A DNA stretch of 64,000 nt, from positions 558,001-622,000 of the forward strand of contig NZ_CP150300.1 in NCBI RefSeq assembly GCF_037991315.1. Direction: 5' to 3'. The notes under the pieces were generated by a model. The model made no database searches, was not told the origin of the DNA, and was given only the letters and a program-made list of their open reading frames with translations. The position numbers and the translations under genes were made by a program. This document shows positions 35,370 to 44,709 of the stretch, piece by piece; the first letter of the stretch is position 1; each line of letters opens with the position of its first letter. The DNA comes from Paenibacillus sp. FSL H8-0079. GTDB taxonomy: Bacteria > Bacillota > Bacilli > Paenibacillales > Paenibacillaceae.

Positions 35370-36185
35370 ATGAAACTGCTTCAGCGCATCAAAGACGGAG
35401 CGAACAAAGCAACAGAGCGTGCCCAGCACGCCGTTGAGATTGGGAAACTGAACAACCAGATTGTGGGCTTGCAACAGGAACAGGAAGTCCATTTTACAGA
35501 TATGGGTCGCATCTTCTATGAGGGTTATCGGGCACAGGATATGACACGTGCAGAAAAAGAAATGGTGGATCTGTCGCAGCTCTGCGACGAATTGCAGGAC
35601 GAGATTGATGGTCTGCGCAACAAGATTGCACAACTCAAGAATGAACGGTTGTGCGAGTGTGGACACGTCGCTTCCCTGGATGCCAACTTCTGTCCTAAAT
35701 GCGGACGCAAGTTGGGTGAATTCAAGACACCAGCACCTACAGTAGGAGCTGTAGGAGTTGCAGGAGCCACCACAGCCGCGAGACAGGAGGCAGCTGTAGC
35801 TCAAACCCAAACTCCAGAGCCGGACTTCTACGATGCGCCACCTGAATTGGAACTGGAGGAAGACGAGCCGTATCACACGGTCATTCCGTCCATAGCCGAT
35901 CTGGAGACGGAATCGGAATATAACAGTACCGAGTTTACCCAAGAAGAAAAGGAAGCGTTCGATGCGGAGTGGGAACGTCGCAGAGATGAAGAGATGCAAC
36001 GGGAACGTGAGCGTCAGCAGGAGTTGGACGAACGCATCCGCTACTGGAAAGAAAATAACCCGATCGTGAATACGGTGGATGTACAGACCGAAGTGTCACG
36101 CGAAATGGTGAGTTGTCAGATTTGTGCAGCCGAGCTGCCCAAAGGTTCAAAATGGTGTCCGCGCTGCGGTGCCGAACAGATCTGA
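35370..36185 (+). CDS. Coiled-coil protein with two zinc ribbons
   Basis: 271 residues. Residues 10-95 form a coiled coil. The first zinc ribbon is CECGHVASLDANFCPKCG (about 95-112) and the second, at the C-terminus, is CQICAAELPKGSKWCPRCG (about 250-268). Between them is a Pro/Ala/Glu-rich linker and a strongly charged helix with many Arg/Glu residues. No enzymatic motif; such proteins are probably scaffolds. AGAGGAGG seven bases before the ATG at 35370 favours it over the ATG at 35364. The 349-base gap before it shows a weak TTGACG near 35192 but no confident feature. Confidence 0.75.
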   Translation: MKLLQRIKDGANKATERAQHAVEIGKLNNQIVGLQQEQEVHFTDMGRIFYEGYRAQDMTRAEKEMVDLSQLCDELQDEIDGLRNKIAQLKNERLCECGHVASLDANFCPKCGRKLGEFKTPAPTVGAVGVAGATTAARQEAAVAQTQTPEPDFYDAPPELELEEDEPYHTVIPSIADLETESEYNSTEFTQEEKEAFDAEWERRRDEEMQRERERQQELDERIRYWKENNPIVNTVDVQTEVSREMVSCQICAAELPKGSKWCPRCGAEQI

Positions 36186-36258
36186 TCTGATGCAGTAGAA
36201 GCTCTGCCGCATCAGTGTGAGGCAGTGTGGGTTGCTGACAGCATGGGGGGACGGGAAT

Positions 36259-37065
36259 ATGGACCAACTGCTGCATCATTTGCGTCATCTCGGGTTTACC
36301 GAGATGGAATCTAAAATTATGGTGGAACTCGCTCGTCAGGGATCAGCCTCAGGATATGAGGTTGCGAAGCGGCTGGGCGTGTCCCGTTCCAATGTATATG
36401 CGACCCTGCAACGGCTGGAACAGCGTGGGTTCTTGCGGTGTAGTCCGGGGGAACCAGCGAAGTATAGTGTGCTGAAGCCTGAGGAGATGACACGCATGAT
36501 CTCCGATCAAATGCGTACCTCTCTGAATTATGTCCAGAGCAGCATGCCCAAGAGTGAACCAGAGAAACCTGTCTTCTATAACATCGAGGGTGACAAAAAT
36601 GTGTTTGAGAATCTGAGCCGTGAATTGGCCGAGGCTCAGCATGAGATTGTCGTAGATGTTTGGCGTGAAGAGGCAGAGCTGCTACGTAATGACTTACAGC
36701 AGGCTGAAGCTCGCGGTGTGCGGCTGTTATGGTCATGTGATGGTGGCGAAGGCATGATCGATCAGCCCGTTCCTTTGCCGGGATTACCTTTGTACGGCAC
36801 AGGTAATGGTCGGAAATTCTCCCTGGTGGTGGATCGCCGCTGGTGCATGCTGGGCATGCGCGGTGAATCATGCGCTACACAAGCAGTGGTGACGGAGCAT
36901 CCGGTAATGACCGGACTGCTGCTGAATCATTTTGCTCAAGAACTGGTGTTGTACGAACTGGAACAGGATATGGGTGAGGAACTGGGGTCCCGCTATGGGC
37001 ACCGGTACGAAGATCTCTCTGCACGTTACTGGTCTTCTCCTTCAGGAGAGGATAACAAGAGCTAG
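36259..37065 (+). CDS. TrmB family transcriptional regulator
   Basis: 268 residues. An N-terminal winged helix-turn-helix (LGFTEMESKIMVELARQGSASGYEVAKRLGVSRSNVYATLQRLEQRGFLRCSPGEPAKYSVLKPEE) is typical of TrmB. The C-terminal half (EAQHEIVVDVWREEAELLRNDLQQAEARGVRLLWSCDGG) is the phospholipase D-like ligand domain. TrmB proteins sense sugars and repress transport or metabolic genes. No clear target operon adjoins it. GGGGG eight bases before the ATG at 36259 selects this start within a longer frame. Confidence 0.85.
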   Translation: MDQLLHHLRHLGFTEMESKIMVELARQGSASGYEVAKRLGVSRSNVYATLQRLEQRGFLRCSPGEPAKYSVLKPEEMTRMISDQMRTSLNYVQSSMPKSEPEKPVFYNIEGDKNVFENLSRELAEAQHEIVVDVWREEAELLRNDLQQAEARGVRLLWSCDGGEGMIDQPVPLPGLPLYGTGNGRKFSLVVDRRWCMLGMRGESCATQAVVTEHPVMTGLLLNHFAQELVLYELEQDMGEELGSRYGHRYEDLSARYWSSPSGEDNKS

Positions 37066-37153
37066 GCAGATCGATGATTAATCCACTTCTGATGGAGTGA
37101 ACACGCCAGCACAGGTTATCTTTCTTGATGAACGAATATGTGTGTACATAAAG

Positions 37154-37188
37154 CAGGCGCTGCCCAGAGGCAGACGCCTGTTTGTGCT
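37154..37188 (+). terminator. Possible terminator after the TrmB gene
   Basis: CAGGCG and CGCCTG with an inner GCC/GGC pair, followed by TTTGT. Weak T tract. Confidence 0.4.
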
Positions 37189-37343
37189 GGTTTGAGATAT
37201 GACAGTGATGTTCGTCACAGCATCTGTTTCCAGTCAAGTCGATAGTAAGGGTATGAAGTTATGCTATTTTTGAGAAAATGAAGCTATGAACATTCGATTG
37301 AACGGGATCGGGTTTGAACAGGATTGCAAATGATTCTACATGA

Positions 37344-38036
37344 TCAATCTTTAGGCACGTGATACAGAGCTTCCAGCACGTCCGTATAATAAGCTGTGCC
37401 ATGGGGCACGAAATCCGTTGCCCGAATCTCGCGAACAATACGTTCCGGTTCATGAGCTGCATGATCGCTTAACGGGTCCTTATGACCGATGGAATGTGGC
37501 GGTGATGTCAACGGGTGAGTCTGAACTCCGGTAGCGTAAATGACGTCGATCTCACTACGGAACAAAGCGAGCAGATCAGCCAAAGGCACTTCATACAGGC
37601 TATCTACCTCGCTGGGTTGCAGAACGTAGGATTCGAGAGGCTGATTCAGACATAATCCATAGACCGAGCTGAATTCCCGATCTACAAATGGCACACCACG
37701 GACCTCTCCTTGGAGTTGCTGTGTAGCCGTGAGTAGATAGGTTAGTGCATCGAAAGATACATGCACACCCAATTCTTCCTCTAGCTCGCGACTTGCGTCT
37801 TGCAGTTGCTCACCAGCGGTGAGATGACCTGCTGCTGTAATGTCATAACATCCGGGAAAGGTATCCTTAATATCACGTCGCCGCTGAAAAAGAACCTGTC
37901 GCTGCTCGCCTTCGTCACGCACGATCCAGCAGTGGAATGAACGGTGCCAATATCCTTTGGCATGGACCTCGCTGCGTAGCGCTGTACCGATCCAATTTTG
38001 CATATTGTCATAAATGTCGAAACGTTCTGGGGTCAT
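37344..38036 (-). CDS. NUDIX hydrolase (YfcD / IPP-isomerase-like)
   Basis: 230 residues. The Nudix box GHLTAGEQLQDASRELEEELGV matches Gx5Ex7REUxEExGU exactly and binds the catalytic metals. The N-terminal MTPERFDIYDNMQNWIGTALRSEVHAKGYWHRSFHCWIV is the arrangement of the IDI/YfcD subgroup. Substrate, a nucleotide or isoprenoid diphosphate, is not predictable. AAGGAG eight bases before the ATG supports the start. Single gene on the minus strand. Confidence 0.9.
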   Translation of the reverse strand: MTPERFDIYDNMQNWIGTALRSEVHAKGYWHRSFHCWIVRDEGEQRQVLFQRRRDIKDTFPGCYDITAAGHLTAGEQLQDASRELEEELGVHVSFDALTYLLTATQQLQGEVRGVPFVDREFSSVYGLCLNQPLESYVLQPSEVDSLYEVPLADLLALFRSEIDVIYATGVQTHPLTSPPHSIGHKDPLSDHAAHEPERIVREIRATDFVPHGTAYYTDVLEALYHVPKD

Positions 38037-38115
38037 GAAACGTATCTCCTTATATAGCCATTTTTAAAGTTCAAAATTTCACAAAGTATGTTTTAAACGA
38101 AAGGGGAACGATCGT

Positions 38116-38418
38116 ATGGAATGCATTGTACACTTTCAGGTGATTTATCCGCAACCTCAGGAACGTAAAAGTCTTAGAGGACTTATATTTGTAGGGCAAG
38201 GTCAGGAACCGGCTAACAGTCAGTTAACCACCATGTTTAAGGATATGGGATTCAATGTACGTTTGGAAGATGAGGCCCAACTGTTGTTCAAGCCATTGGA
38301 TGCTTCGGCTAACTTTGAATATATTCGTGTAACGGAGCTTGATACCGGGGAAGAAGTTTACAAGGAAGATAAGGATCTGAAGTCGATCCTGGAGCATTTG
38401 CTGCCACGCCGTTTCTAG
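38116..38418 (+). CDS. Small conserved hypothetical protein
   Basis: 100 residues, soluble, alpha/beta pattern (MECIVHFQVIYPQ, then RGLIFVGQGQEPANSQLTTMFKDMGFNVRLEDEAQLLFKPLD). AAGGGGA before the ATG supports the start. No family recognised. It is divergent from the NUDIX gene; the two share an 80-base upstream region. Confidence 0.65.
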   Translation: MECIVHFQVIYPQPQERKSLRGLIFVGQGQEPANSQLTTMFKDMGFNVRLEDEAQLLFKPLDASANFEYIRVTELDTGEEVYKEDKDLKSILEHLLPRRF

Positions 38419-38481
38419 TTCATGAGCATGGGTGCACATGAAATTCATGGGGGAGCACATATAATACATGTATGTTAGGCA

Positions 38482-38510
38482 TAAAAAAGGCCCCACCTTT
38501 ACGGTGGAAC
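38482..38510 (-). terminator. Probable terminator for mscL
   Basis: On the minus strand CCACC-GTAAA-GGTGG followed by GGCCTTTTTT. It lies 150 bases downstream of the mscL stop with no gene between. Confidence 0.55.
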
Positions 38511-38660
38511 CCTTCAAACCTTTAAGCTACGCAACGAATTGTTAATGAAGCCCATATGGCTAGCTTTTCATACATAAACTCTAGCACGTGAGAGGTTGTC
38601 CCCCGCATCAGGATTTATATCCGTAATTCAACTCGGAGAGTCTTTATACGCTCATTGCGG

Positions 38661-39155
38661 TTACGCCGGTGCGCCGCTGCCTTCTGCTTCAAGCTCTGAA
38701 GTACAGTGCGAGCAGCGGGTAGCTGCAGCTGGAATTTCAGATAGGCAATACTTGCAAGCCTTGGTCGTTTTTTTCGGCTCGGGCTTTTTGTGTTCTTTGC
38801 TTTTCAGATAGTTGATACCCTTCACGAGCATGAAGATACAGAACGCAACGATGAGAAAATCAATCATGACGTTGATGAACTGTCCGTAAGCAATCACCGT
38901 AGCGCCAGCTTCATTCGCTTGAGCAAGTGTGGTGATGTCCTGTCCGTTTGCTGTTTTGATATCTCCATCCAGGTTGATGATTTTCTGACTGAAGTCGATT
39001 CCACCCATCAGTTTTCCAACCGGAGGCATAATGATATCATTCACAAGGGACGTGACGATTTTACCAAAAGCAGCCCCGATAATGACACCGACTGCCAGAT
39101 CGATGACGTTGCCGCGGACGGCAAACTCTTTGAATTCGTTAAGTACGCCTTTCAT
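38661..39155 (-). CDS. mscL: Large-conductance mechanosensitive channel MscL with C-terminal zinc ribbon
   Basis: 164 residues. The first 125 are a standard Msc[48 protein letters not shown] (N-terminal amphipathic helix and pore helix TM1), a periplasmic-type loop, then TM2 ([24 protein letters not shown]). It opens under membrane tension to release solutes on osmotic downshock. The usual short cytoplasmic helix is replaced by [33 protein letters not shown], a CxxC...CxxC zinc ribbon not part of the classical family. The pentamer would therefore carry five zinc fingers in the cytosol. Single gene. Confidence 0.93.
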   Translation of the reverse strand: MKGVLNEFKEFAVRGNVIDLAVGVIIGAAFGKIVTSLVNDIIMPPVGKLMGGIDFSQKIINLDGDIKTANGQDITTLAQANEAGATVIAYGQFINVMIDFLIVAFCIFMLVKGINYLKSKEHKKPEPKKTTKACKYCLSEIPAAATRCSHCTSELEAEGSGAPA

Positions 39156-39374
39156 GTCTACATATCTCCTTTGATCATTTCATAATATAGGCCGCGTCTC
39201 CATGCATTCTCCGTTCAGATTCGCGCTTCCGTTCTCATATTGTACATAAAAAACACATTCCAATCACCCCTTGTTTGCAAATTAAGACAAGTTTCCGCAA
39301 CTTCCATGAAAATACTTCTTTATTTCACGCCGCCGATTGGGTATACTTCTAACATTGTCAGTTATGTTTAACCA

Positions 39375-39402
39375 TTTACATTCAGGTTCGCGATCATACA
39401 TT
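39375..39402 (+). promoter_or_regulatory. Probable promoter of the xpt-pbuX operon
   Basis: TTTACA, 16 bases, TACATT; the predicted start near 39409 lies about 25 bases before the riboswitch aptamer. A second TATACT at 39342-39347 is a weaker candidate. Confidence 0.45.
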
Positions 39403-39433
39403 GTAACGAATCATGGAGCCAAAAATTAAATAT

Positions 39434-39506
39434 GCCGTTACTCGTATATGTGCAGGAATAGGCCTGCATGTCTCTACCCGATCACCGGAATGATCGGACT
39501 ACGGGA
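39434..39506 (+). ncRNA. Guanine riboswitch (purine aptamer)
   Basis: The purine-riboswitch pattern is complete: CCGT and ACGG close P1; ACTCGTATATG, then GGAATAGGCC and ATGTCTCTACC form the first side of the core; ACCGGAATGATCGG and GACTACGGG complete it. The base that pairs with the ligand is C (GACTA, not GATTA), which specifies guanine or hypoxanthine and not adenine. It precedes a terminator and xpt-pbuX, the same arrangement as in Bacillus subtilis. Ligand binding should stop expression of purine salvage genes. Confidence 0.93.
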
Positions 39507-39632
39507 AAGATGTTGCAATATTTTGTGTGGTTGGAATGAGATCATTCTCAGACAGTTTGACTGAAGAGCAGGTTCAGGTAGCTTCGATCTGTTTCTGATG
39601 AGACTGTTTGGAATTTCTCGCGTCAGGAGTGA

Positions 39633-40409
<777 letters not shown>

Positions 40410-40410
40410 T

Positions 40411-41772
40411 ATGGCACGCGAACGTATTTTTCAGCGGCATCGGCATCCAATCAAAACTTTCTCACTCGGACTTCAACACGTGCTTGCGATGTATGCAGGA
40501 GCCGTCGTTGTTCCGCTGATCGTCAGTAACGCATTGGGCTTTACGCAGGAACAACTAACCTATCTGATTGCTATCGACTTGCTTGCTTGTGGTGTGGCTA
40601 CTCTGCTTCAGGTATGGGGAAATAAATACTTCGGCGTTGGGCTGCCTGTCATGCTCGGTTGTGCATTCCAGGCTGTGTCTCCGATGATTCTCATCGGGAT
40701 AAACAGTGGGGTATCTGCCATTTACGGAGCGATTATTGCCTCAGGGTTGTTCGTATTGATCTTCTCCGGTCTATTCGGGAAGCTCATCAGGCTCTTTCCT
40801 CCAGTAGTAACGGGTTCCGTTGTGACCATTATTGGTCTGACTCTGATTCCGGTTGCTTTCCACGATCTGGGTGGCGGACAGGGGTCAGAAGATTTCGGTA
40901 GCGGAGTGAACTTGTTACTCGGTTTCGGCGTGCTGCTCTTTATCATTCTGATGACTCGTTTCACGACAGGCTTTATCCGCTCCATCTCGGTACTGATTGG
41001 TCTGCTCGCAGGTACGATTGCGGCAGGGTTTATGGGTGAAGTTAATTTTGCTCCTATCCGCGATGCAAGTTGGTTCCATGTTGTTCAGCCGTTTTACTTC
41101 GGTAGACCGACATTTGAGATTGTACCGATCCTGACAATGATTCTGGTGGCGATTGTCAGCGTGGCCGAGTCTACAGGCGTATTTATGGCTCTGGGCAAAA
41201 TTATGGACAAGGACCTGTCCTCCAAGGATCTGGCCCGTGGTTATCGTGCGGAAGGTCTGGCTATTGTCTTAGGCGGTATTTTCAACTCGTTCCCATATAC
41301 AACGTATTCGCAAAATGTAGGACTTGTACAGATGACACGTGTGAAGACACGTGATGTCATTGTGGTGGCTGGTGGAATCCTGGTGGTCATTGGATTTGTA
41401 CCAAAAATTGCAGCGCTCGCACAACTCGTTCCAGGGGCAGTTCTTGGCGGAGCCATGGTGGCCTTGTTCGGTATGGTGGTCTCCTCCGGTATTCGGATTA
41501 TCGGCAGTCAGGTTGATCTGAACCGACATGAGAATCTGTTTGTCATCGCTTGTTCTGTAGGAATGGGCCTTGGGGTTACAGTTGTGCCTGAGTTGTTCGC
41601 TGGTGCACCGGACTGGGCTCAGATTATGCTCGGTAACGGCATCATTGCAGGTAGCTTCACGGCGATCTTCATGAACCTGCTGTTTAATGGTCTTGGTACC
41701 AAAGAAACGGCTGCCAAGATGGCTGAACAACAGGCAGATGCCATCCTTGGAGATACGGGGAAATCGGCTTAA
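40411..41772 (+). CDS. pbuX: Xanthine permease (nucleobase:cation symporter-2)
   Basis: 453 residues, 12-14 membrane segments, uracil/xanthine permease family. LGLQHVLAMYAGAVVVPLIVSNALG is the typical N-terminus; QAVSPMILIGINSGVSAIYGAII, ESTGVFMALGKIMDKDLSSKDLARGYRAEGLA and FNSFPYTTYSQNVGLVQMTRVKTR carry the family signature. It imports xanthine with protons, feeding xpt. GAGGAGGG within the end of xpt is its ribosome binding site. Encoded right behind xpt under the same riboswitch. Confidence 0.95.
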   Translation: MARERIFQRHRHPIKTFSLGLQHVLAMYAGAVVVPLIVSNALGFTQEQLTYLIAIDLLACGVATLLQVWGNKYFGVGLPVMLGCAFQAVSPMILIGINSGVSAIYGAIIASGLFVLIFSGLFGKLIRLFPPVVTGSVVTIIGLTLIPVAFHDLGGGQGSEDFGSGVNLLLGFGVLLFIILMTRFTTGFIRSISVLIGLLAGTIAAGFMGEVNFAPIRDASWFHVVQPFYFGRPTFEIVPILTMILVAIVSVAESTGVFMALGKIMDKDLSSKDLARGYRAEGLAIVLGGIFNSFPYTTYSQNVGLVQMTRVKTRDVIVVAGGILVVIGFVPKIAALAQLVPGAVLGGAMVALFGMVVSSGIRIIGSQVDLNRHENLFVIACSVGMGLGVTVVPELFAGAPDWAQIMLGNGIIAGSFTAIFMNLLFNGLGTKETAAKMAEQQADAILGDTGKSA

Positions 41773-41956
41773 TTAGCCAAATTAGGTTAGGCTTATCATC
41801 CAACAGGATTGTTATGTTAACTGTTATAAATAGACGATTCACAAGATAAATAATGAAGCAGGTTAATCATGAGGATATACAGCATGAATGATTTATGACA
41901 TACATCATTTATGCTATGAATATTCAATTACATGAACAAGTCCTCTTTACATTGCG

Positions 41957-42006
41957 AAACACCGAATATACAGGCTCAACAGAGTCGTGTTTTCGGTGTT
42001 TTTTTT
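41957..42006 (+). terminator. Terminator of xpt-pbuX
   Basis: AACACCGAA (41958-41966) and TTCGGTGTT (41992-42000), followed by a long T run. The 390 bases between pbuX and the DUF418 remnant hold nothing else recognisable. Confidence 0.85.
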
Positions 42007-42162
42007 GTTTTTTTTATCATCAGCATAGCGTTCGATGTGCCGATGTACAGGAACAATAAGGGAACAGGACCTTATGCCGGATGTAAGAAGATATTCACCT
42101 AATTCGATGGCAAGGCAAGTTGGATGAAGGATAGACTGTTATCATGCACGGGGGCAGAACGA

Positions 42163-42367
42163 ATGAAGTTTCTGGATTTGTTTCGAGGGTTTTCCTTGAT
42201 AGGTCTAAATGGTTATTGTGCAGGTCATCGCGAGTAATCTTTGGATGCGCTGGTTCCAGTATGGACCACTGGAATGGATATGGAGATGTGGTACCTATTT
42301 AAGCTTCATGCCGATTCGTAAAAAGCAAACTGAGCCATGTGTTCATGACACAAGGAGCAAAGGTTAA
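42163..42367 (+). pseudogene. DUF418 family membrane protein, internally deleted
   Basis: GGGGG and an ATG begin MKFLDLFRGFSLIGL, the N-terminus of DUF418 proteins. That frame soon stops (TAA at 42235). In a shifted frame the C-terminal signature follows at once: VIVQVIASNLWMRWFQYGPLEWIWR (key residues GPLEW) and FMPIRKKQ, ending at 42367. Intact members have about 350-400 residues; roughly 300 codons are missing. The gene has lost its whole interior by deletion and is not functional. Confidence 0.8.
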
Positions 42368-42409
42368 AAATTTTGCTGATCTTTATATCTCGTTTTCCTC
42401 TTAATGATC

Positions 42410-42455
42410 AAAAGACGATCCACACCCGGTTGAAAGGGGATGGACCGTCTTTTCT
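42410..42455. terminator. Bidirectional terminator
   Basis: AAAAGACGATCCACACCC pairs with GGGGATGGACCGTCTTTT with small mismatches; it lies between the DUF418 remnant and the convergent DUF4870 gene. Confidence 0.75.
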
Positions 42456-42484
42456 TTTGGAACACTTGTACCTTTTGCTTGAAG

Positions 42485-42823
42485 TTACAGGTGACGCATC
42501 TGTTTTTCTGCAAAATCGCCAACCCATGGCAGCTTCAACCATTTCCCCTGCAGGCTGGTGACGACCATGATGAGCCAGACCACCACGCCGAGCAGGGATA
42601 ATAGCGATGCCACCAGGGGGCCAAACAACGGAAGAAAGGCCGATAGTACATGTCCGACCATAATGATGCCAAAGACCGTTACGGATTGCAGCGCATGGAA
42701 TAGCACGAATCGACTCCGCTTCTCTACAGCGAGAAAGACAATTCCACCTACAAAGGTAAACAGATAACAGAGCATACCGGCAATATTTTCATCCAGACCG
42801 CTAGACGATTTCATGGGGGACAT
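42485..42823 (-). CDS. DUF4870 domain membrane protein
   Basis: 112 residues with three hydrophobic segments. SSGLDENIAGMLCYLFTFVGGIVFLAVEKRSRFVLFHALQS is the typical opening of DUF4870 (TIC20-like small integral membrane proteins); the last helix is followed by WKLPWVG-like KWLKLPWVGDFAEKQ. Function unknown. Single gene; ATG chosen from the frame, with a purine-rich GGCTGGACCGG stretch but no strong ribosome binding site upstream. Confidence 0.8.
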   Translation of the reverse strand: MSPMKSSSGLDENIAGMLCYLFTFVGGIVFLAVEKRSRFVLFHALQSVTVFGIIMVGHVLSAFLPLFGPLVASLLSLLGVVVWLIMVVTSLQGKWLKLPWVGDFAEKQMRHL

Positions 42824-42987
42824 CCGGTCCAGCCTCCTTTGTCCTTTTTAACTAGGCTATGAAGGAGATGGACAGAACTGAACCGGTTTGACCAAGGAAT
42901 GTTCCGGATGGACAGAACAAAAGGTAAGACACAATATAGGTAAACAAGTGAGACTATAGATTCATTTGAAAATATAAGTGCGTATAC

Positions 42988-43047
42988 ACACATTCAATAT
43001 GAGACTTTCTACATATTCAAAATATTCCATAAAATTCCGATTTATAT
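42988..43047 (+). repeat. 60-bp perfect direct repeat, copy A (upstream of the first vgrG)
   Basis: Sixty bases starting ACACATTCAATATGAG and ending CCGATTTATAT recur without a mismatch at 52198-52257. The repeat lies 57 bases before the VgrG-like gene and is AT-rich, so it may include the shared promoter or leader of the two transcription units. The region 42824-43103 contains no gene. Confidence 0.9.
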
Positions 43048-43103
43048 AAATACATTTATAAAGTTTAAACCATGAATTCATTCGAGATGCAAGGAGGCTA
43101 ATC

Positions 43104-44684
43104 ATGAATATATCCGCAACAACATACGGTCAGGTTCGGGTAACACCTTACGAAATTGTTCGTCTTCAGACCCTTGAAGTAAACAAAACGATGAACGGAC
43201 ATGCGCGAATGAAATTGACGGCAGTGATTCCGGAAGCCCGAAAAGACAGCTATGTTCAGGCAACAACATCCCAAACCGATATTAACGTGAAAATTATCAA
43301 TGATGATGGACATGAGAAGGTCTTTTTCTCTGGTGTGGTACTACATGTGAAAGTGAACGTCATTAACGATGTACATACACTTATGGTTGACGCTGTATCC
43401 CATACCTATTTGCTGGATGTAAAGCTGCACAAGCGTTCCTTCCAAAATCCCAATCTGTCCTACAAGAATTTGGTACGCAAGATTATTTCTACCTATGAAG
43501 GTTCAGATATCATTGACTTTGCTACAGATGGCCGTAAAATCGGAGATTTTGTGATGCAGTATGAGGAAACAGATTGGCAATTTATCAAAAGGATGGCCTC
43601 CCATTTCTACACTGGAGTTGTACCGGATACAGCGTCAGGCAAACCTAAGTTTTATTTTGGCCTACCCGAAGGCCAGTATAAGGGAGAATTGCAAGCAACC
43701 CATTACACAGCAACCAAACGAATTGCCGACTATCGTTCTGCCAAGGAAAATAAAGTGCCGTGTGCCAAAGATCCGGATTATATCGTATACGAAGCGGACA
43801 GCAGGCAATGGTTCGAAGTAGGGAATGAAGTAGAATTCAAATCCAAAAAGTGGATTGTAGGAGAGGCGAAGACCCGATTCATCGATAGTTTGCTAACTCA
43901 TACATATTCCTTATTTCCAGCGGAGGGGCTTCGTTATAAGAAGAGCCACAATACTTCCATTATTGGCGCTTCTATTCAGGCTTCGGTTCTTCAAGTTAAG
44001 GGAGACAAAGTTCGTGCCAAGCTGGATATGGATGAGCAGCAGGATGAGAGCACGGCCTATTTCTTTCCCTATTCAACGATTTATGCTTCCGAGAACAATA
44101 CGGGTTGGTATTGCATGCCTGAAGTGAATGATAACATCCGTATTTATTTTCCAAGCAAAAAAGAGGAGGACGGCATTGCCATAAGCTCTGTAAAAAGGCA
44201 AGACCCCGAGATTGTACCGTCTGCACCAAAACAGGCTTCAACCGCATCACCAGCGGCTGGAAAGGGTAGTTCTTCAGGACAGTCTGGGAAAAGTTCAAGT
44301 GGGAGCAATCGTAATAGTTCAGGCGCGGCTACAGGCGGAGGATCATCAAGTGCGGTTAGCCGAGTAGCTCCACCCCCGGTGCCCGAAGATCGTATGGGCA
44401 ATCCAGATATCAAGACATTTCGAACCAAGTATGGGAAAGAGATCATGCTTGCTCCAGACAAAATTGTGATCTCAGCGGGCGGGATGTATATCACAGTCAG
44501 TGACGAGAATGGCATTGAGATTGTAAGTGATCAGAATGTCAGTATTACAGCTGGTCAAGATGTCGTCATGTCTGGACATACCATTCGGATTGCAGGAGAG
44601 AAGATTGAGTTAACTGGAAAGGGCAATACCATCACTCTGGAAGAAGAGCTGAAGATGCATGGAGCAGAGATCAAGATGAATTAG
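43104..44684 (+). CDS. VgrG/gpD-like contractile-injection spike protein (first copy)
   Basis: 526 residues. Residues 1-290 resemble the gp27-like part of phage late-control protein D/VgrG (MQYEETDWQFIKRMASHF is the most typical stretch). Residues 293-372 form the OB-fold gp5 region (IQASVLQVKGDKVRAKLDMDEQQ ... VNDNIRIYFPS). A 55-residue Ser/Gly/Ala linker leads to a C-terminal beta-repeat part (IVISAGGMYITVSDENGIEIVSDQNVSITAGQDVVMSG) like the gp5 needle. VgrG trimers form the puncturing tip of type VI and phage-like injection machines. There is no C-terminal toxin. No sheath, tube or TssM-type genes are in the window. AAGGAGG supports the start. Confidence 0.85.
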   Translation: MNISATTYGQVRVTPYEIVRLQTLEVNKTMNGHARMKLTAVIPEARKDSYVQATTSQTDINVKIINDDGHEKVFFSGVVLHVKVNVINDVHTLMVDAVSHTYLLDVKLHKRSFQNPNLSYKNLVRKIISTYEGSDIIDFATDGRKIGDFVMQYEETDWQFIKRMASHFYTGVVPDTASGKPKFYFGLPEGQYKGELQATHYTATKRIADYRSAKENKVPCAKDPDYIVYEADSRQWFEVGNEVEFKSKKWIVGEAKTRFIDSLLTHTYSLFPAEGLRYKKSHNTSIIGASIQASVLQVKGDKVRAKLDMDEQQDESTAYFFPYSTIYASENNTGWYCMPEVNDNIRIYFPSKKEEDGIAISSVKRQDPEIVPSAPKQASTASPAAGKGSSSGQSGKSSSGSNRNSSGAATGGGSSSAVSRVAPPPVPEDRMGNPDIKTFRTKYGKEIMLAPDKIVISAGGMYITVSDENGIEIVSDQNVSITAGQDVVMSGHTIRIAGEKIELTGKGNTITLEEELKMHGAEIKMN

Positions 44685-44709
44685 CTATGGATGATAGAAA
44701 GGAAGAGAA

